From Chelativorans multitrophicus (GTDB taxonomy: Bacteria > Pseudomonadota > Alphaproteobacteria > Rhizobiales > Rhizobiaceae), in NCBI RefSeq assembly GCF_011317445.1, contig NZ_JAAAPL010000001.1, positions 186,001 through 250,000 of the forward strand: a DNA stretch of 64,000 nucleotides, given 5' to 3'. Shown in pieces: positions 39,843 to 48,373 of the stretch (position 1 is the first letter of the stretch; each line of letters starts with the position of its first letter). The notes under the pieces were generated by a model, which did no database searches, had not been told where the DNA came from, and worked only from the letters and a program-made list of their open reading frames with translations. The translations under genes and the position numbers were made by a program.

Positions 39843-40268
39843 ATGAAAGGCAAGCCTGCCAGCAGAAACGACCGCGCCTCGCGCCTCATTAACGCCCCTC
39901 CCCGCGCCATCTACGGCGCCTTCGTGAATCCTGCTGCCCTTGCTCCATGGCTCCCGCCCAAGGGCATGACGGCCGAGATCTTTGCCTTCGAGCCGCGCGC
40001 GGGCGGCGCGTTTCGCATGGCGCTTACCCATGATGCGGCCGGCCGGCGCGGCAAGACGGAAGGCAACAAGGATCTGCTCCAGGGCCGTTTCGTGGAGCTT
40101 GTCGAAGATGAGCGCATTGTTTGGGCGGTCACCTTCCGGTCCGACGATCCTTCCTTTGCCAGCGAAATGACGATGACCTGGCGTATTCCGGCGCCGGTCG
40201 CCGGAAGGCGTGGAAGCGGCGGGGCGGAGGCAAAACTCCATACCCGGAGGAGCCCGGCGCTTTCATGA
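39843..40268 (+). CDS. SRPBCC/AHSA1-domain protein with atypical C-terminus
   Basis: 141 residues. The START-like fold is clear to about residue 115 (INAPPRAIYGAFVNPAALAP, FEPRAGGAFRMALTHD, EMTMTWRI). Where family members continue with a beta-strand and a long C-terminal helix, this one ends in a low-complexity basic tail (AGRRGSGGAEAKLHTRRSP). This suggests a frameshift or deletion near 40190-40220. It is probably not fully functional. A partial duplicate lies 0.7 kb upstream. Confidence 0.75.
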   Translation: MKGKPASRNDRASRLINAPPRAIYGAFVNPAALAPWLPPKGMTAEIFAFEPRAGGAFRMALTHDAAGRRGKTEGNKDLLQGRFVELVEDERIVWAVTFRSDDPSFASEMTMTWRIPAPVAGRRGSGGAEAKLHTRRSPALS

Positions 40269-40288
40269 GGCTCGACGGCTAGCGTCGG

Positions 40289-43200
40289 TTAAGCCGCTGC
40301 AAGCAGGCTTGCATTTCCACCCGCCGCCGTCGTGTCGACGCAGACCGATCGCTCATGGGCATAGGCCGCGGGGTAGACAAGCTCCGTCACGAGCGGCACG
40401 ATCCGGCCTTCCCGCGCGGAAAGCGCGGTCCTCACTGCCGTGAGCCACTGCCGCTCCCCCGTAGCCGCAACAAGATCGAGCGCGAGTGTTTCCAGTGTCT
40501 GCGGCGCGACATTTCCATGGAAAGCGGCGAGCGGAAATCCGGCCCTGGTCAGGGGCTGCAAGATGGCCGGCGCATCTTTTGCGACGGCAAGCACCGCATT
40601 GCCCGCGGCAAGCGCCTGGATCACCTGCGCGGCAAGAGCATCGGCATCGGCGCCAAGGCAAAGCACGCGGCCGCGTGGGGCAAGCTGCAGGGTGTTGGCC
40701 TCGCCCGTAGGCCCGGGCAGGTCGACAGGACCCAGATCGAGGGCGGCCGCGGAGGCAAGCACGTCCGCCCAGCGCCCGCGCAGCGCGCGCCGCAGCGCGA
40801 CGATGCGATCTGTGCGATCCGCCCAGCCGCTCTTTTGCGCATCGGGCATTGCCCGCACCAGCTCTTCGGCGGCGATCGCCGGAGCATCGGCTGGCGCGAG
40901 GTCCGGCCCGGCCTTGCCGCGGCGGAAACGCCGTAGATAATGCGGACCGCCCGCCTTTGGCCCGGTGCCCGAAAGCCCTTCTCCGCCGAAAGGCTGCGAT
41001 CCCACGACCGCTCCGATCTGGTTGCGGTTAACATAGATGTTGCCGGCATGGATCCCGTCCACGACCTCCTGCACGCGCGCGTCAATTCGCGTGTGAAGCC
41101 CGAAAGTCAGGCCGTAACCCTTCGCGTTGACTGCGGAAATCACGTGTCCCAGATCCTCCGCCTCGAAGGTGGCAACATGCAGGACGGGGCCGAAAACCTC
41201 ACGCTCCATTTCCTCGATGCCCGAGACTTGGAAGGCTGCGGGCGCCACGAAGCGCCCCCCCTCGGGCCGCTCGATCCGGGCGAGGAGACGGCCCTTGCGC
41301 TCCATCTCCTCGCAATAGCCGGAAATCCCGGAAAGGGCCTCGTCATCGATGACGGGGCCCACATCGGTGGGAACCTGCCAAGGATCACCTACGGTGAGCG
41401 CCTGCATGGCTCCTCGAAGCATCGCGGTCACACGGGCCTCCACATCCTTCTGGATGTAAAGGATTCGCAAGGCGGAACAGCGCTGGCCGGCGCTCTGGAA
41501 GGCAGAGGCGAGGATGTCGCGCACGGCCTGTTCCGGCAGGGCCGTGGAATCGACGATCATGGCGTTGAGGCCGCCGGTTTCGGCAATCAGCATCGCGTCA
41601 GGCGCGGCGGTCTTGGCAAGCTGGCGCTCGATCGCCCGCGCAACCTCGGTCGAGCCCGTGAAACAGACGCCGGCGATGCGCGGGTCCGCCGTGAGCGGCG
41701 CGCCGACGGAGGGGCCGTCGCCGGGCAGGAGATGCAGCACATCTTCGGGGACGCCCGCTTCGTGCATCAGCGCCACCGCACGCGTTGCTATGAGGCAGGT
41801 CTGCTCCGCGGGCTTGGCCACCACCGCATTGCCCGTCACAAGCGCCGCCGCGATCTGGCCCGTGAAGATGGCGAGCGGGAAGTTCCAGGGCGAGATGCAG
41901 GCGATGACGCCACGCGCCCCGGTCCCCTCCTCCGCCTGTGCCGCCTCGTTTGCATAATAGCGCAGGAAATCCACGGCCTCGCGCAGTTCGGCAATGCCGT
42001 CAGGCAATGTCTTGCCCGCCTCTCGCGCGCAAAGGGCGAAGAATTCGCCGGCATGGGCTTCGTAGAGATCGGCGATGCGCCGCAGGATCTCCGCCCTCTC
42101 GGTAACCGGCGTGGCGGCCCAGCCGGGCTGGGCGGCAACCGCAAGGCGGACCGATTCGCTCACCTGCCCGGGCGAAGCATCAAAAACCGTGCCGACGATT
42201 TCGCTGGTCCGGGCGGGATTGACGATGATGCGCGCCTCGCCCTGCCCTCTCGCGCGCGTGATCGGCCGCCCTTCCCAGCGATGCGGCGCCTGGAAAGGCC
42301 GCCGCGCCGTCTCGATCTCACGAAGCGCCGTCTCGTCGGTGATGTCCCACCCCTTCGCGTTAATCCGCTGCCGACCGAAGATGAGTGCCGGCAGGGGAAT
42401 GGCCGGATTCGGAGCAGAGCCGGCGGCTTCGGCCAGGGCGAAGGGATCACGCGCGATCTCCTCCGCGCTCACCTCTTCATCCACGATCTGGTGGACGAAG
42501 GAAGAATTGGCGCCGTTTTCGAGAAGGCGGCGGACCAGATAGGCAAGCAAATCCTCATGCGCGCCCACGGGCGCATAGATGCGGCAGCGCGTTCCTTCGC
42601 GGCGCTTAATGATATCGTGCAGGGCCTCGCCCATCCCGTGCAGACGCTGGAATTCGAAAGCATTCCTGTTCTCGGCCATGGCCAGGATGGCGGCGACCGT
42701 GTGCGCGTTGTGCGTGGCGAATTGCGGGTAGATGCGATCGGTCAACGAAAGGAGCTTCCGCGCGCAGGCAATATAGGAGATGTCCGTGTTCACCTTGCGC
42801 GTGAAGACGGGATAGCTCGACAGGCCCATGACCTGCGCACGCTTGATCTCCGTGTCCCAATAGGCTCCCTTCACGAGACGGACCATGATCCGGCGGTCAA
42901 GCCTTTCGGCAAGCGCGTAAAGCCAGTCGATGACAAAGGGGGCACGCCGCCCATAGGCCTGGACGACAATGCCGAAGCCGTCCCAACCTTCAAGCGAGGG
43001 GTCCGCCAGCACGCGCTCGATCACGTCAAGCGAGAGGTCGAGCCGGTCCGCTTCCTCCGCGTCGATGTTGAGGCCCATGCGCGCGGCCCTGGCGTCCTGC
43101 GCAAGCAGAAGCAGGCGTTCGGTCACGACCGGCATCACGCGTTCGCGCTGCGTGGCCTCGTAACGGGGGTGGATTGCCGACAGCTTTACGGAAATGCCTG

Positions 43201-43903
43201 GATTGGCGCGGATATCCTCGCTCTTCGCCTCTCCCTTAAGCGCGGCGATCGCATTCCGGTAAGCCTGGAAATAGCGCCGGGCATCGGCTTCCGTGCGGGC
43301 TGCCTCGCCCAGCATGTCATAGGAATAGGTATAGCCCTTGGCGGTCATCGCACGGCCGCGCTTGATCGCCTCCGCGATGGTGCGGCCAAGCACGAACTGC
43401 TCGCCCATTTCGCGCATGGCGGCGGCCACCGCGGCGCGGATCACCGGCTCGCCCAGGCGGCGGACCATGCCGCGCAGCGTCGCCTCGATGCCGTTGCCTT
43501 CATCGTCCAGCACACGGCCCGTCAGCATCAGCGCCCAGGTGGAGGCGTTCACGAAGATGGAGGCGGATTCGCCCGAATGCGCCGACCAATCGTGCGGCGC
43601 GATCTTGTCGGCGATGAGGTCATCCATGGTCTCCGCATCAGGGACGCGCAGCAGCGCCTCCGCCAGGCACATCAGCGCTACGCCCTCGCTGGTCGATAGG
43701 CCGTACTCCGCCAGGAAGGATTCCATCAAATGCCGGGTGGAGCCTGCCCGCACCGCGCGCACCAGTTCCGCCGCCTTTGCCGAAATCGCCTCACGACGGG
43801 CGGGGGAGAGGTCGGCGGATTCGATCAGCCGCCGGAGCAGAACGTCTTCATCGGCAAGGTAATGTTTCCGGATCTCGTCGCGAAGGGCATCGAGTGCAGG
43901 CAT
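40289..43903 (-). CDS. putA: Bifunctional proline dehydrogenase / L-glutamate-gamma-semialdehyde dehydrogenase
   Basis: 1204-residue PutA, which oxidises proline to glutamate in two steps. The FAD barrel shows VKLSAIHPRYEAT and MVRLVKGAYWDTEIKRAQ. The ALDH domain has FTGSTEVARAI, ETGGLNAMIVDSTALPE and the nucleophile region FQSAGQRCSALR. A C-terminal PutA-type domain follows. The N-terminus has no ribbon-helix-helix DNA-binding domain, so this is a non-repressor PutA. ATG 43903 (MPALDALRDEIRKHY) is the conserved start, though an open frame reaches 43945. The divergent Lrp-type gene is the probable regulator. Confidence 0.97.
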   Translation of the reverse strand: MPALDALRDEIRKHYLADEDVLLRRLIESADLSPARREAISAKAAELVRAVRAGSTRHLMESFLAEYGLSTSEGVALMCLAEALLRVPDAETMDDLIADKIAPHDWSAHSGESASIFVNASTWALMLTGRVLDDEGNGIEATLRGMVRRLGEPVIRAAVAAAMREMGEQFVLGRTIAEAIKRGRAMTAKGYTYSYDMLGEAARTEADARRYFQAYRNAIAALKGEAKSEDIRANPGISVKLSAIHPRYEATQRERVMPVVTERLLLLAQDARAARMGLNIDAEEADRLDLSLDVIERVLADPSLEGWDGFGIVVQAYGRRAPFVIDWLYALAERLDRRIMVRLVKGAYWDTEIKRAQVMGLSSYPVFTRKVNTDISYIACARKLLSLTDRIYPQFATHNAHTVAAILAMAENRNAFEFQRLHGMGEALHDIIKRREGTRCRIYAPVGAHEDLLAYLVRRLLENGANSSFVHQIVDEEVSAEEIARDPFALAEAAGSAPNPAIPLPALIFGRQRINAKGWDITDETALREIETARRPFQAPHRWEGRPITRARGQGEARIIVNPARTSEIVGTVFDASPGQVSESVRLAVAAQPGWAATPVTERAEILRRIADLYEAHAGEFFALCAREAGKTLPDGIAELREAVDFLRYYANEAAQAEEGTGARGVIACISPWNFPLAIFTGQIAAALVTGNAVVAKPAEQTCLIATRAVALMHEAGVPEDVLHLLPGDGPSVGAPLTADPRIAGVCFTGSTEVARAIERQLAKTAAPDAMLIAETGGLNAMIVDSTALPEQAVRDILASAFQSAGQRCSALRILYIQKDVEARVTAMLRGAMQALTVGDPWQVPTDVGPVIDDEALSGISGYCEEMERKGRLLARIERPEGGRFVAPAAFQVSGIEEMEREVFGPVLHVATFEAEDLGHVISAVNAKGYGLTFGLHTRIDARVQEVVDGIHAGNIYVNRNQIGAVVGSQPFGGEGLSGTGPKAGGPHYLRRFRRGKAGPDLAPADAPAIAAEELVRAMPDAQKSGWADRTDRIVALRRALRGRWADVLASAAALDLGPVDLPGPTGEANTLQLAPRGRVLCLGADADALAAQVIQALAAGNAVLAVAKDAPAILQPLTRAGFPLAAFHGNVAPQTLETLALDLVAATGERQWLTAVRTALSAREGRIVPLVTELVYPAAYAHERSVCVDTTAAGGNASLLAAA

Positions 43904-44041
43904 CGGAGGACCTCGATCAGCGTAGGACTTCGACGTTCTTATCATATGGTGCAGACGCCCGCCGGACTGAAATCTAGCGTTTGTAAGATCATAAATACTG
44001 TTCTAATGATAAATAGCAGCATTAAAGGACCGCAATAGGCC
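43904..44041. promoter_or_regulatory. putA-putR divergent control region
   Basis: 138 bp between the divergent putA and Lrp-type genes. The right half is markedly AT-rich, as expected for a bidirectional Lrp-controlled promoter, and includes TAAATACTGTTCTAATGATA near 43990. No single operator can be pinned down by eye. Confidence 0.5.
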
Positions 44042-44494
44042 GTGACTTTAGATCGACTGGACCGTATCGACCGGAATATTCTCGACGCGCTGTCGCAGGA
44101 CGGCAGGCTCTCCACGGCGGAGCTTGCCAAACAGGTGGGGCTTTCCAAAACGCCCGTGCAGGCGCGGCTGCGCCGATTGGAGGCGGACGGCTATATTCGC
44201 GGCTACACCGCAATCGTCGATCGGGAGCGCATGGGCGAAGGCCATATCGCCTTCGTGCAGGTGACGCTGTCAGACACGCGCTCGGCGGCGCTGGAGGCTT
44301 TCAACAAGGCCGCTCTGGCGGTGCCGGAGGTCGATCAATGTCACATGATCGCGGCAAGCTTTGATTACCTGCTGAAAGTACGCACCCGGGACATTTCCGC
44401 CTATCGGCGCGTTTTGGGCGAAAAGATCTCGAACCTGCCGCACGTCTCCCACACGTCCACTTTCGTTGTGATGGAGACGGTAAAGGATCGATAA
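44042..44494 (+). CDS. putR: Lrp/AsnC-family regulator of proline catabolism
   Basis: 150-residue regulator with an N-terminal helix-turn-helix (RNILDALSQDGRLSTAELAK, KTPVQARLRRLEADGYIRGY) and a C-terminal RAM ligand-binding domain (AFVQVTLSDT, DYLLKVRTRDISAYRRVL). Translation begins at GTG 44042. Divergence from putA follows the rhizobial and Rhodobacter arrangement in which PutR activates putA with proline. The name rests on this context. Confidence 0.9.
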   Translation: MTLDRLDRIDRNILDALSQDGRLSTAELAKQVGLSKTPVQARLRRLEADGYIRGYTAIVDRERMGEGHIAFVQVTLSDTRSAALEAFNKAALAVPEVDQCHMIAASFDYLLKVRTRDISAYRRVLGEKISNLPHVSHTSTFVVMETVKDR

Positions 44495-44727
44495 CGGCAT
44501 CTTCTGCGCGCATGCCGGGGCTGCTGGTGGGGAATCCCGTCGACACGACAGGCGGCGGCGTTTCCGTCAACGGCGCCAATCTCGCGGCGCTCATCGAGGC
44601 GATGCGCCTGAACCGGCCGTCCGCCGGGCCCACAATGTGGCCGCGGCGGTTGTCCAGGTTCCTGGGGCTCTCGCTCCGTTCGAAGTGCTACGACAGGCCT
44701 TCGGAAGCCAGCCGGACTGGTTTGGAG
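44495..44727. other. Intergenic stretch with possible gene debris
   Basis: 233 bp between putR and the convergent gabD. Two short protein-like strings occur in different plus-strand frames: GNPVDTTGGGVSVNGANLAA near 44530 and AAVVQVPGALAPFEVLRQAF near 44640. They could be frameshifted debris of one ancestral gene, but the family is not recognised. Confidence 0.3.
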
Positions 44728-46185
44728 TTAAAGCCCCAAGCCGCCGATGCAGACATATTTGGTATCGAGATAGTCCTCGATACCCTGGCGCCCGCCTTCC
44801 TTGCCAAGGCCTGACTCCTTCAGCCCGCCGAAGGGCGCTTCAACCGTCGTGATCAAGCCTTCGTTCACTCCCACCAGACCATATTTCAGCCCTTCCATCA
44901 CACGGAAGGCGCGGCCAAGGTCGCTGGTATAGAAATAGCAGGCAAGGCCGAAGGATGTGTCATTCGCCATCCGAATGCCGTCCGCTTCGTCCTTGAAGCG
45001 GAAAACAGGGGCAACGGGACCGAAGATTTCCTCTTCCATGAAGCGCATCTGGGGCGTTGCTTCAGCGATGACGGTCGGCTCGAAATAGCTGCCGCCCAAC
45101 GCATGGCGCTTGCCGCCAGTGACAACCTTGCCACCCTTGCTGACCGCATCGGCGATCAGCTCCTCCACCTTCTCGACGGCACCGCCATCGATCAGCGGTC
45201 CCTGCTCCACGCCTTCGTCAAGCCCGGAGCCGACTTTCAGCTTCCGGGATGCTTCGACGAATTTCTCGAGGAAGCGATCATAGATGCCGTCCTGAACGAA
45301 GAAGCGGTTCGTGCACACGCAGGTCTGTCCCGCATTGCGGTATTTGGCGATCATCGCGCCTTTCACCGCCCGGTCCAGATCCGCGTCGTCGAAAACCAGA
45401 AATGGCGCATTGCCTCCCAGTTCCATCGACACCTTCTTCACCGTGCCCGCGGCCTTCTCCATGAGAAGCTTGCCGATTTCGGTCGAACCGGTGAAGGTGA
45501 TCTTGCGCACAAGCGGGTTTTCGGTGAGTTCATCGCCGATTTCAGATGCCGAGCCGGTAACGATGTTCACCACGCCTTTGGGGAATCCGGCTTCCTCGGC
45601 CAATACGCCCCAGGCAAGGCCCGAATAGGGAGTCTGCGATGCAGGCTTGGCTACCGTCGTGCAGCCGGCCGCGAGCGCCGGGCCGAGCTTACGCGCCAGC
45701 ATGGAGGACGGGAAGTTCCAAGGGGTGATGGCGCCAATCACGCCGACAGGCTCCTTGGTCACCAGGATGCGCCGGTCCGTCCAGGGGGCGGGCACGATGT
45801 CGCCATAGATGCGTCTCCCCTCCTCTGCGAACCAGAGTATGTATGCCGCAGATGTGCCGACCTCCCCCTTGGCCTCTGCAAGGGGCTTTCCCTGCTCCAT
45901 CACGAGAAGCTCGGCAAGCGCGTCCTGATTGTCCATGATGGCATCGTGCAGCTTGCGCAGAAGCTTGGCGCGATCGTTGGCCGAAGTTTTCTTCCAGGAC
46001 TGGAATGCCTCCTGCGCCGCCTCGATGGCGCGGCGCGTCTCGGCCCGGCCGCATTTCGGCACCGTGCCGATCGTCTGCCGGGTGGCGGGATTGATAACCT
46101 CGATCGTCGCGCCCGAGTCCGCGTTTACCCACTCGCCTGCGATGAAATTCGCTTCACGAAGGAAATGACTGGTCTTCTTGAGCAT
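44728..46185 (-). CDS. gabD: NAD(P)-dependent succinate-semialdehyde dehydrogenase
   Basis: 485-residue aldehyde dehydrogenase. The cofactor loop GVIGAITPWNFPSSMLARKL, Glu in VSMELGGNAPFLVFDDADLD and the catalytic Cys in RNAGQTCVCTNRFFVQDG (GabD-type second Cys) are visible, as is the C-terminal APFGGLKESGLGKEGG. It converts succinic semialdehyde to succinate, feeding GABA carbon into the TCA cycle. No gabT lies next to it. The substrate is inferred from close similarity to GabD. Confidence 0.93.
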   Translation of the reverse strand: MLKKTSHFLREANFIAGEWVNADSGATIEVINPATRQTIGTVPKCGRAETRRAIEAAQEAFQSWKKTSANDRAKLLRKLHDAIMDNQDALAELLVMEQGKPLAEAKGEVGTSAAYILWFAEEGRRIYGDIVPAPWTDRRILVTKEPVGVIGAITPWNFPSSMLARKLGPALAAGCTTVAKPASQTPYSGLAWGVLAEEAGFPKGVVNIVTGSASEIGDELTENPLVRKITFTGSTEIGKLLMEKAAGTVKKVSMELGGNAPFLVFDDADLDRAVKGAMIAKYRNAGQTCVCTNRFFVQDGIYDRFLEKFVEASRKLKVGSGLDEGVEQGPLIDGGAVEKVEELIADAVSKGGKVVTGGKRHALGGSYFEPTVIAEATPQMRFMEEEIFGPVAPVFRFKDEADGIRMANDTSFGLACYFYTSDLGRAFRVMEGLKYGLVGVNEGLITTVEAPFGGLKESGLGKEGGRQGIEDYLDTKYVCIGGLGL

Positions 46186-46348
46186 TGGTCCTCCTTGGCG
46201 CGCTGCGCGCCTTTCTGGCCGGAAAGATCGGACTCATATCCGAAGGTGGGAAGATTCGCGGCTGGTTCAAGCAGATCGCCACGATCGTTTCATGAGCCAA
46301 TTGGGCGCTGAGATAGAGCCAGGAACAGTGGGTAGCGGTAGCGCACCT

Positions 46349-47296
46349 TCATCCGAACACCCACTGTACCACCGCGACCCAGAAGGCAGTGGTGACGACC
46401 GCCAGGGCCGTGCTGATGCACATGGAATTCGACGCGAGCCCCTGGCCGGTGCCAAAACGCATCGCAATGAGATATGGATTCATGCCTGACGGCATCGAAG
46501 CCGCGGTTACCGCTACCTTTGCACTGATGCCGGTGAGGCCAATCAATTTTACTGCCACCAGCGCCAGGGCCGGCATCAGAAATAGCTTGAGGAAGGAAAG
46601 TGCGATCGCCGGCCGCACATTGCCGCTCACACCGTAATGCAACAGGCCAAGCCCCATGGCGAAAAGAGCGACCGGCGCGGCAACATTGGCGAGCGCGTCG
46701 ACAAGCCGCGAGGCAAGCGAAGGCATCTCAAGCCCGGTGAAGCGCCATAGGAGGCCAGCGGCTATGCCGATAACAAGCGGGTTTGTTACGAGATTATAGA
46801 CGAAATCCCGCAGAATGGCCTTTATGCCCTGAGGCGCCCCTTTGCCGCCGAACCATGCCAGCATGGCTATGGTCGCCCCCATCATAAGCGGCAAATGGAC
46901 CGCAATGATGAGGGAGAGAACTTCGAATCCCTCATGCCCGAAGATGCCAAGGACAAAGGGAACTCCGAGCAGGGCGAGATTGGAAAAACTGCCGGACAAG
47001 CCCCCCACCACCCCGGCGCGGCTATCGCGGCCGAATATGTAGACGACCGTGAGCTGCGCCACCACCCATGTGACCGTAGCAGCCCCGAAATAGGTGACCC
47101 ACAGGCGCAGCGGCAGCCCGCCCGTGAAATCGGCTTGCGCCATGGTACGGAACAGGAGCAGCGGCACGCCCACGGATATGGCGAAGTCGCTCAGGCCCGC
47201 TCCGGTTTCCTTCCTCAGGTAACCAGACCATCCGCTCACATAACCAAGGGCAACCAGCGCGAAAACGAACGCGATTGTTTCGAAAAGAGGCGACAT
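46349..47296 (-). CDS. AEC-family (auxin efflux carrier-like) transporter
   Basis: 315-residue membrane protein with about ten helices in two halves. It runs MSPLFETIAFVFALVALGYV and GLSDFAISVGVPLLLFRTMA to ASMPSGMNPYLIAMRFGTG, the AEC layout, with the conserved SNLALLGVPF and NPLVIGIAAG motifs. The start at ATG 47296 is chosen because upstream codons are not hydrophobic or conserved. Bacterial AEC proteins move organic acids and related compounds; the cargo is unknown. Confidence 0.88.
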   Translation of the reverse strand: MSPLFETIAFVFALVALGYVSGWSGYLRKETGAGLSDFAISVGVPLLLFRTMAQADFTGGLPLRLWVTYFGAATVTWVVAQLTVVYIFGRDSRAGVVGGLSGSFSNLALLGVPFVLGIFGHEGFEVLSLIIAVHLPLMMGATIAMLAWFGGKGAPQGIKAILRDFVYNLVTNPLVIGIAAGLLWRFTGLEMPSLASRLVDALANVAAPVALFAMGLGLLHYGVSGNVRPAIALSFLKLFLMPALALVAVKLIGLTGISAKVAVTAASMPSGMNPYLIAMRFGTGQGLASNSMCISTALAVVTTAFWVAVVQWVFG

Positions 47297-47419
47297 CCGC
47301 CTTTGCTTTAGGCCACTCCACATGACCGCGCAACCCGCGCCAGGAACGCGGGCCGGGGCATCCCATTTCCGGAAACGGGCATGGAACGTTATAAGGGGTG
47401 AACCGCAAGAGAGAACTTG

Positions 47420-47971
47420 ATGATCCGCACCGCACTCGCTGTCCTTTTCCTTTTCCTCGCCTCGATCCAGGCAATCGCGACAGAAGCGGGCTGGGCGCTG
47501 CTGCGCCAGGGCGGGCAAGTCGTGCTGATCAGCCATGCGAACGCCCTTGGGCATGACGAACCGGCGGATTTCAATCCCGCTTCCTGCGCCACTCGGCGCA
47601 ACCTGTCCGATCAAGGCCGGGAACAGGCGCGCAGGATGGGCGCGCTCTTCTTCGCCCGCGCAGCACCCATCGATGCGGTTCTTTCAAGCCGCTATTGCAG
47701 AGCATACGAGACCGCAACGCTGGCATTCGGGGATGCGGATATCTTTGCCGCCCTTGACGATTTCGAGCGCGGGTCGGAGGCCGAAGAGGCGCAGACCGCG
47801 GAGATTCGCGAGCGCGTCATGGGCTACACCGGCGCCGGCAATTTGATCATGGTGACTCACCCGAATGTGATCGAAGCTGTTACAGGCGGACGGGCGCGGG
47901 ACGCCGAGGCAATCATCGTTTCGCGCTCGAAGGAGCGCATCGGCGTTGCCGCACGCATAGCGTTCAATTAG
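47420..47971 (+). CDS. Exported histidine-phosphatase-fold protein with altered RHG motif
   Basis: 183 residues with a signal peptide (LAVLFLFLASIQAIATEAG). The phosphoglycerate-mutase-like core shows the partner motifs SSRYCRAYETATLAFG and MVTHPNVIEAVTG. The RHG signature position reads VVLISHANALG, so His is kept but the preceding Arg is Ser. Activity may be reduced or altered. ATG 47420 lies 3 bases into the open frame. It precedes the lipid A cluster by about 95 bp. Confidence 0.8.
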   Translation: MIRTALAVLFLFLASIQAIATEAGWALLRQGGQVVLISHANALGHDEPADFNPASCATRRNLSDQGREQARRMGALFFARAAPIDAVLSSRYCRAYETATLAFGDADIFAALDDFERGSEAEEAQTAEIRERVMGYTGAGNLIMVTHPNVIEAVTGGRARDAEAIIVSRSKERIGVAARIAFN

Positions 47972-48065
47972 CCTTCCCTTGCCATCTGCCCTTTTCCTGC
48001 CTTTAAAAACCGATTAGAGAGCCGCTGATCCATTCAGAAAACGAATCCCGTTCCGAGGGAAGCCA

Positions 48066-48350
48066 GTGACGACAACATTTGATAAAGTGGCCGACATCAT
48101 CGCAGAGACGAGCGAGATCGACCGCGACAAGATTACACCTGAGAGCCATACGATCGACGATCTGGGAATCGACAGCCTGGATTTCCTCGACATCGTCTTT
48201 GCGATCGACAAAGAATTCGGCATCAAGATTCCGCTGGAGAAGTGGACGCAGGAAGTCAATGACGGGAAAGTCTCCGGCGAGGAGTATTTCGTCATGAAGA
48301 ACCTGTGCGCCAAGATCGACGAGCTCGTTGCCGCCAAGGCAGCCAGCTAA
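48066..48350 (+). CDS. acpXL: Acyl carrier protein AcpXL for very-long-chain lipid A acids
   Basis: 94-residue specialised ACP. The phosphopantetheine site is Ser37 in [13 protein letters not shown], and the C-terminal extension ([19 protein letters not shown]) marks the AcpXL branch that carries 27-hydroxyoctacosanoate for lipid A in rhizobia and brucellae. Translation starts at GTG 48066. It opens the VLCFA operon and is followed 23 bp later by fabF2XL. Confidence 0.95.
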   Translation: MTTTFDKVADIIAETSEIDRDKITPESHTIDDLGIDSLDFLDIVFAIDKEFGIKIPLEKWTQEVNDGKVSGEEYFVMKNLCAKIDELVAAKAAS

Positions 48351-48373
48351 GCTTTGCCTCAAAGCGAGGGGAC

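Noticed and set aside
40940-43699. A 919-codon plus-strand open frame antisense to putA
   Set aside because: GC-rich codon bias of putA leaves the opposite strand open. The translation is Arg/Gly-rich with no family features, and putA is unambiguous.
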